DNA of 10,606 nucleotides from Syntrophomonadaceae bacterium. Its GTDB lineage: Bacteria > Bacillota > Dethiobacteria > DTU022. The stretch lies in assembly GCA_007127255.1 (NCBI GenBank), contig SKZS01000136.1:1-10606 (forward strand). Direction: 5' to 3'. The notes under the pieces were generated by a model. The model did no database searches. It was not told the DNA's origin and was given only the letters and a program-made list of their open reading frames with translations. Within the stretch, counting starts at the first letter, position 1. Each line of letters starts with the position of its first letter. Positions 6,163 through 10,606 of the stretch are shown piece by piece. Position numbers and translations under genes: made by a program.

Positions 6163-8159
6163 TTCATGACCCCCAATGCCGCAATCTGTGGTAGAATCTG
6201 GCTGTCGCGGAATGATTTCGGCTGAATTGAATCAGACAAACAGGCAGCCGAACATGAACCACAGCCTTTACAGAGGGCCTCATTGACCCGCGCTACTTCC
6301 ACTTCGTTGCCAAAGCGGTTAACTGTGACCAATTCGATAGCAGTGTAGGGGCAAATATTAACGCAAAAACCGCAGCCCCGGCAGGTGGCCTCATTAACGA
6401 TAGCAACCTGGGCATTAATTGTCACTTTACCCCTGGCCAGGGGTATCATCGCCGACGCGGCTGCCCCCTTTGCCTGGGCTACAGTATCAGGAATATCTTT
6501 CGGACCCTGGGCACAACCGGCTAAAAACACTCCATCGGTTGCTGTATCAACAGGTCGCAGCTTTGGATGCGCCTCAAGGAAGAAACGGTCCGGTGATTGG
6601 GAAAGACGCAGCAAATCCATTACCTCGCGCATATCAGCGCGCGGTTCTAAACCTACCCCTAATACCACCAGATCTACTTCATCCTCAAGCGGTCTTGAAG
6701 TCAGGGTGTCTTCAACCTTGACTACCAGTTTATTGCCCCGTTTAAAGATCTCAGAGGGATTGCCCCGGATATAGCGGACATTTTCGCGCCGGACCCGATC
6801 ATAAAACTCCTCAAAGCCTTTACCAAAGGCCCTGACATCCATGTAATAGATCCTGATATTGGCATCAGGAAGTTTATCCCTGATCAGGTGAGCCTGCTTG
6901 GCAACATACATACAGCAAACCCTGGAGCAGTACTCGTTGCCTACACTCTCATCACGCGAGCCTACGCACTTAATTAGAGCAACCTCTTTTGGTTCGATTT
7001 CTTCTTCACCGTTAAATATCTTAATCTTTCCTTCAGTTGGTCCCGATGCAGAAACCAGGCGCTCCATTTCCATGCCTGTAATCACATTGGGGTAGTCATC
7101 ATAACCATACTCAGGCTTGCGAGAAGCATCAAAGGGATCAAAACCGGTAGCCACGATAATGGCACCAACCTTGAACTCTACAAACTCGTCTTTCTGTTCA
7201 AAATCGATCGCCTCTGCTCCACATACCTCCTGGCATTTCGGGTTCTTGCCGCATTTGCCCTTGCTTAAAAAGAGGCAGTTTTCGGCATCGATAGTATACT
7301 TAGCCGGAACCGCCTGGGGAAAGGGCAGGTAGATAGCGGAGCGCTTGCCCAGACCCTGGTCAAATTCATTCGGGAACCGGTCCTTGACACGGCATTCCTT
7401 GGCGCAATCGCCACAGCCGGTACATTTGTTAAAATCTACGTAGCGTGCTTTTTTACGTACTTTTACATCAAAGTTGCCGACAAACCCGGTTACCTCTTCG
7501 ACCTCAGAGTAACTAAGCAGCTCTATATTGGGGTGGCTGGCGGCGTCGACCATTTTAGGAGTCAGAATACAGGCCGAGCAATCGAGAGTGGGGAAGGTTT
7601 TGTCAAGTTGTGCCATCCTCCCACCCACCGAAGGAGTTTTTTCAACGAGATAAACCTTGAATCCCGCATCGGCAATATCTAATGCAGATTGAATACCGGC
7701 AATCCCGGCTCCTATTACCAGGGCAGCAGGTTCTGCATCTACTTCTTTTGTTTCAAGCGCTTCGAGCAGCCTGACTTTGGCAACAGAAGCGCCTACCAGC
7801 TTTTCTGCCTTGGCTGTACCTTCTTCCATCTCCTCATGAACCCAGGAACACTGTTCCCTGATATTGGCCATCTCGAGAAAATAAGGGTTTACACCCGCCT
7901 CCGAAATCGCCTTCCTGAAGGTTGGCTCGTGCATTCGAGGTGAGCAGGAAGCAACAACTATCCGGTTTAACCCCTGCTCCTCAATATCTTTCTTGATTAG
8001 AACCTGGCCAGGATCGGAACACATGTATGAATAGGTGCGAGCCACTTCCACATTAGGCAGTTTTTTTGCAAATTCTGCAACTGCATCTACATCAACTGTC
8101 GAAGAAATATTTATCCCGCAGTGACAGATATAGACGCCAACTTTTGGTTTTTCCGTCAT
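6159..8159 (-). CDS. hdrA: HdrA-type flavin/iron-sulfur subunit (heterodisulfide reductase A)
   Basis: HdrA is the FAD subunit at which flavin-based electron bifurcation takes place in Hdr complexes. From the ATG at 8159 it is 666 residues. It opens PKVGVYICHCGINIS (Cys12, Cys14), followed by Cys47 and Cys72. The FAD-binding fold starts at VIGAGIAG (148-155) and EKTPSVGGRMAQLD (173-186), with DCSAC at 193-197. An inserted ferredoxin domain holds CTGCGDCAKEC (Cys246, 249, 252, 256) and a further set Cys295, 303, 309, 313. The C-terminus has CRGCGFCVNICP (593-603) and CKGCGSCSAAC (630-640), the ferredoxin output domain. An in-frame TTG at 8198 would add 13 residues without family resemblance. 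The ATG at 8171 lies directly on GGGAGG and is unlikely as a start, so 8159 (12 bases from it) is preferred. No hdrB or hdrC follows; the MvhD-type and Flx-type genes do. Confidence 0.95.
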   Translation of the reverse strand: MTEKPKVGVYICHCGINISSTVDVDAVAEFAKKLPNVEVARTYSYMCSDPGQVLIKKDIEEQGLNRIVVASCSPRMHEPTFRKAISEAGVNPYFLEMANIREQCSWVHEEMEEGTAKAEKLVGASVAKVRLLEALETKEVDAEPAALVIGAGIAGIQSALDIADAGFKVYLVEKTPSVGGRMAQLDKTFPTLDCSACILTPKMVDAASHPNIELLSYSEVEEVTGFVGNFDVKVRKKARYVDFNKCTGCGDCAKECRVKDRFPNEFDQGLGKRSAIYLPFPQAVPAKYTIDAENCLFLSKGKCGKNPKCQEVCGAEAIDFEQKDEFVEFKVGAIIVATGFDPFDASRKPEYGYDDYPNVITGMEMERLVSASGPTEGKIKIFNGEEEIEPKEVALIKCVGSRDESVGNEYCSRVCCMYVAKQAHLIRDKLPDANIRIYYMDVRAFGKGFEEFYDRVRRENVRYIRGNPSEIFKRGNKLVVKVEDTLTSRPLEDEVDLVVLGVGLEPRADMREVMDLLRLSQSPDRFFLEAHPKLRPVDTATDGVFLAGCAQGPKDIPDTVAQAKGAAASAMIPLARGKVTINAQVAIVNEATCRGCGFCVNICPYTAIELVTVNRFGNEVEVARVNEALCKGCGSCSAACLSDSIQPKSFRDSQILPQIAALGVMK

Positions 8160-8208
8160 CTGGTTTTTCATCCTCCCGCAAAGATTTGCCCTTGCCAAAA
8201 AACTGTCC

Positions 8209-9180
8209 TTATTTAAGCTCTTTAAGTTTTTCAGTTAGCTTGGGCAAAACTTTGAACATGTCATCAACAATGGCATAGTCGGCCACTGTGAAAATCGGGG
8301 CTTCGGGATCCTTATTAACCGCTACTATAGTCTTGGCCCCTTTCATTCCGGCCAGATGCTGGAAGGCTCCCGATATACCCAGTGCAATATAAAGTTTCGG
8401 CTTAACGGCTTTTCCGGATGTTCCAACCTGGCGGTCATGGGGAATCCAACCGGCATCTGTCGCCGCCCTGGAACCTGCCAGATCAGCCTTGATAGTTTCT
8501 GCCAGTGCTTCGATTTCGGGCAGGTTTTTATCTTCTTTGAGCCCGCGGCCAATGGCCACTAATATTTCGGACTGTGTAATATCAACATCTCCGACTTCTG
8601 CTTCAATATACTCAACAAATTTACGGTAAGGCACATCCTCTTTTAGTGGGGAATCCATCTTTTCCACTTCACCTGCTGCTGATGCTTCCGGCGCTTCAAC
8701 CGCACCTTCCCTGAAGGTGACCAGGTAAGTGTCCGCTGGCTTAAAAGCTACTACGGCATTTACCTTGCCCGAGTAAAGCTGACGGGTTGCTTTCAGCACA
8801 TCCCCTTCGTAATTCAGTTCAACTACGTCAGAAACCAGGGGCAGTTTTTTCTCCACGGCCAGAGCAGGCATAAAATCGACTCCCTGGGCAGTATGTCCGG
8901 TCATCAAGACTGCAGGCTTGAGATCGTCTATGATTGCGGACAGGGCCATTTGGTATTTTTCACCGTTAAAATTTTCAAAAGCGGGGTCATCAAGAACCAT
9001 GACCTTATGACCGTATTCAGTCATTTTTTTAGCCATGTCGTCCAGGCTGCTACCAAGCAAGAGGACAACAACTTCTCCACCCATACCTTCAGCTACCCCG
9101 GGAGCTACTGCTAACATCTCAAATGAAACATCTCTTAACGCTCCCTGGCGGTGTTCTGCCAATACCAAGACGTTACCCAT
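8209..9180 (-). CDS. etfA: Electron transfer flavoprotein alpha subunit
   Basis: This subunit binds the FAD of the EtfAB heterodimer, which takes electrons from acyl-CoA or 2-hydroxyacid dehydrogenases or bifurcates them. The protein has 323 residues, normal length. The N-terminal domain (1-190) includes LMTGHTAQGVDFMPALA at 92-108. The FAD-binding C-terminal domain shows GRGLKEDKNL (211-220), SRAATDAGWIPHDRQVG (237-253), GISGAFQHLAGM (268-279) and NKDPEAPIF (289-297), all very close to family consensus. The ATG at 9180 overlaps the etfB stop by one base (TAATG) and has GGAGG eight bases ahead, so the two subunits are probably made in equal amounts. No acyl-CoA dehydrogenase and no FixC/FixX quinone oxidoreductase is visible here; hdrA follows 49 bases later from its preferred start. 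Confidence 0.97.
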   Translation of the reverse strand: MGNVLVLAEHRQGALRDVSFEMLAVAPGVAEGMGGEVVVLLLGSSLDDMAKKMTEYGHKVMVLDDPAFENFNGEKYQMALSAIIDDLKPAVLMTGHTAQGVDFMPALAVEKKLPLVSDVVELNYEGDVLKATRQLYSGKVNAVVAFKPADTYLVTFREGAVEAPEASAAGEVEKMDSPLKEDVPYRKFVEYIEAEVGDVDITQSEILVAIGRGLKEDKNLPEIEALAETIKADLAGSRAATDAGWIPHDRQVGTSGKAVKPKLYIALGISGAFQHLAGMKGAKTIVAVNKDPEAPIFTVADYAIVDDMFKVLPKLTEKLKELK

Positions 9181-9968
9181 TATACCAGGCCTCCTTTATG
9201 CAGAATGGCTGCCAGTTTCTCAGCCTTTTCTTCCGGCTCGCCCTCAATGAATTCAGCAGTTGATTCCATTTCCGGAATATAGAGTTTTTCTAAAACCACC
9301 TGGGACGCATCTGCGTTGACCGATGCAGGATCTACTCCGATATCATCGAGGCTTACAACATTAAGTTCCTTCTTCTGGGCCTGGCGGATACCGCGAATCG
9401 GGGCATAGCGAGGCTCGTTTATACCGGTCTGAATAGTCAAAACCGCCGGTAGTTCCACTTCAACAACTTCCAGCAGTCCTCCTTCCAGCTCCCGGTGAAC
9501 TTTAACTTTACCATCAAGGAGTTCGACCTTATTTACCATCGAAGCGTGTTTAACACCAAGCTCTTCAGCCAGTGCAACTCCGGTTGTCATATGCCAGTCA
9601 TCGTTAGCCATACAACCGGTTAGCACAAGGTCAAATTCCTGGCCCTTGATCCCGCCGGCGAGCACCTTTGCCACCATCAGGGGATCATAATCAGCCATTC
9701 TATCATCCTCGATACGTGTTGCCTTGTCGCATCCTTTGGCCATAGCCATACGGATCATAACTTCAGATTTCTTCGGCCCGATTGAAAGAACGGTTACTTC
9801 ACCGCCCTGCGCTTCTTTTATAAGCACCGATTCCTCAACAGCATAATTATCGGCATCATTGATGTCGAATGAAAAACGGCTGTCATCTACTGTAAGGCCG
9901 TCGGGATTAAGCTTTACTTCCGCTTCGGAAGTATCGGGCACATACTTAATACAAACAAAAGTTTTCAA
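9180..9968 (-). CDS. etfB: Electron transfer flavoprotein beta subunit
   Basis: This is the partner of EtfA. In ordinary ETFs it holds AMP, and in bifurcating ones a second FAD that meets NADH. The 262-residue protein starts KTFVCIKYVPDT, the usual family opening. It has the ETF-beta signature from about 172 to 200: ELPAVLTIQTGINEPRY, then IRGIRQAQKKEL. The nucleotide loop at 118-130 (GCMANDDWHMTTG) departs from the common G-x-Q-A-x-D-x-D-x-x-Q-x-G pattern: Trp replaces the second Asp and Thr the Gln. So its ligand is uncertain. The start is TTG at 9968-9966: a TGA lies in frame two codons upstream, and a later start would remove the first beta strand. An AGGAGG site sits 11 bases ahead. It follows the CCG-domain gene by 35 bases. 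Confidence 0.96.
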   Translation of the reverse strand: MKTFVCIKYVPDTSEAEVKLNPDGLTVDDSRFSFDINDADNYAVEESVLIKEAQGGEVTVLSIGPKKSEVMIRMAMAKGCDKATRIEDDRMADYDPLMVAKVLAGGIKGQEFDLVLTGCMANDDWHMTTGVALAEELGVKHASMVNKVELLDGKVKVHRELEGGLLEVVEVELPAVLTIQTGINEPRYAPIRGIRQAQKKELNVVSLDDIGVDPASVNADASQVVLEKLYIPEMESTAEFIEGEPEEKAEKLAAILHKGGLV

Positions 9969-9985
9969 TGTTCATGCCACCTCCT
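9966..9985 (-). promoter_or_regulatory. etfB ribosome site with TTG start and a competing out-of-frame ATG
   Basis: AGGAGG (9985-9980) is 11 bases from the TTG that opens etfB, rather far. An ATG at 9975-9973, out of frame, is only four bases from it. That ATG opens a nine-codon frame ending at TAA 9948-9946, inside etfB. The in-frame TGA upstream of TTG shows that etfB cannot start earlier. The arrangement could lower or tune etfB initiation. Confidence 0.6.
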
Positions 9986-10003
9986 ACCATAATATAAACT
10001 TAC

Positions 10004-10606
10004 TCAGGATTCCATTAATTCACCGAGAAGCTCCATGATTTCAGCTACGCGCATTTCTTCCTCAAAACCAAGGCCTTTCATAGCATCCTCAAGAGTTAGG
10101 ACACAGAACGGACAGGCTACAGCTACGATATCGGCATCCAGCTCTTTTGCATCTTTAATCCGCGTATCAGCCAAACGTTCTTTCTTCGATTCCGATTCGA
10201 CCCACATCTTACCGCCGCCGCCCTCACAGCAAAGGCTGCGCTCGCGACAGCGATTAAACTCAACCAGTTCTGCACCCGGAATGCTTTTTAAAAGTTCCCG
10301 CGGCTCGTCATAGATATCCGCCTGCTTGCCAAGATAGCAGGGATCGTGGTATACAATTTTTTTCGGCAGTTCACCCTTCCAGCTCAGTTTGCCTTCATTT
10401 AGCAATTCAACTAAAAGCTGGGTATAATGAACAACGGGCACTTTTAGATCAGGATAGTGGGTTTTATAGGTGGTATAGCAGTGTGGCGAAAGAGTTACTA
10501 TCCGTTTTGCCTGAAACTCATTGAGGTATTCGGTATTATCTTCGACCTGCATTTCAAATAGCCCCTCTTCACCGAGAGTGAATACTTCACTGCCACAGCA
10601 GGATTC
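10004..10606 (-). CDS. CCG-domain iron-sulfur oxidoreductase (HdrB/HdrD or DUF224/EMO type), C-terminal part
   Basis: The frame is open to the window edge, so the N-terminus is missing; 200 residues are visible. They hold the cysteine-rich CCG repeats that bind the unusual clusters of HdrB/HdrD, or analogous sites in GlpC, LutA and ETF-linked oxidoreductases. The first repeat shows its CCG (residues 3-4 from the edge) and SPHCY (Cys43). The second is complete: DPCYLG (Cys90), CCEGGGGKMW (Cys126-127) and CPFC (Cys165, 168), with Glu where Gly is usual after the double Cys. The stop is at 10006-10004, and etfB follows at once. In Syntrophomonas-type bacteria a membrane protein of this kind beside etfBA is proposed to pass electrons from ETF to menaquinone. 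Whether this copy has a membrane domain cannot be seen. It could instead stand in for HdrB/HdrD. Confidence 0.88.
   Translation of the reverse strand, partial: ESCCGSEVFTLGEEGLFEMQVEDNTEYLNEFQAKRIVTLSPHCYTTYKTHYPDLKVPVVHYTQLLVELLNEGKLSWKGELPKKIVYHDPCYLGKQADIYDEPRELLKSIPGAELVEFNRCRERSLCCEGGGGKMWVESESKKERLADTRIKDAKELDADIVAVACPFCVLTLEDAMKGLGFEEEMRVAEIMELLGELMES

Noticed and set aside
8160..8198. Upstream TTG (8198) or ATG (8171) as the start of hdrA
   Set aside because: The extra residues MARANLCGR... do not resemble HdrA N-termini. The TTG has only a weak AAGGA ahead and the 8171 ATG lies directly on the ribosome site. The 8159 ATG gives the usual opening, though the TTG cannot be fully excluded.

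Overview
All genes in this window lie on the minus strand, so they are described here in transcription order, from high to low coordinates. Strong Gram-positive-type Shine-Dalgarno sites (AGGAGG-like), a moderate base composition, tightly packed overlapping genes and an anaerobic flavin/iron-sulfur gene set suggest a strictly anaerobic Bacillota (Clostridia). A syntrophic or Desulfotomaculum/Syntrophomonas-like fatty-acid or organic-acid oxidiser would fit. The lineage is inferred from gene content; there is no rRNA or marker gene here to prove it.

Region 1 (10606 to 2865) is one long operon of redox genes. It begins with the C-terminal part of a CCG-domain (HdrB/HdrD or DUF224-type) iron-sulfur oxidoreductase cut by the window edge. 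It continues with etfB, etfA, hdrA, an mvhD-type [2Fe-2S] gene, two related ferredoxin-like proteins with two [4Fe-4S] sites each (FlxC-like and FlxB-like), and an FAD/NAD(P)-binding subunit (FlxA/AsrB-like). Gaps are 35 nt or less, and three junctions are stop/start overlaps. No hdrB or hdrC follows hdrA. The set looks like a wire from an acyl-CoA or 2-hydroxyacid dehydrogenase through EtfAB and a CCG protein to an HdrA/Flx flavin-based bifurcating (or confurcating) module that exchanges electrons with NAD(H) and ferredoxin. A perfect 12-bp-stem terminator closes the operon at 2796-2832.

Region 2 (2388-2795) has no credible gene. It holds four copies of a 27-bp near-palindrome, two in each orientation, embedded in two different tandem repeats. 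It also holds a likely extended -10 promoter for the next unit.

Region 3 (2387 to 1) is a second unit: an RseC/MucC-family membrane protein overlapping asd (aspartate-semialdehyde dehydrogenase), then an 88-residue relic of the C-terminus of a dihydropyrimidinase/hydantoinase, then the N-terminal half of aroF (Thermotoga-type DAHP synthase) running off the window. The two complete biosynthetic signals, asd and aroF, point to amino-acid synthesis (aspartate family and aromatic). No tRNA, rRNA, CRISPR array or transposase gene was seen.
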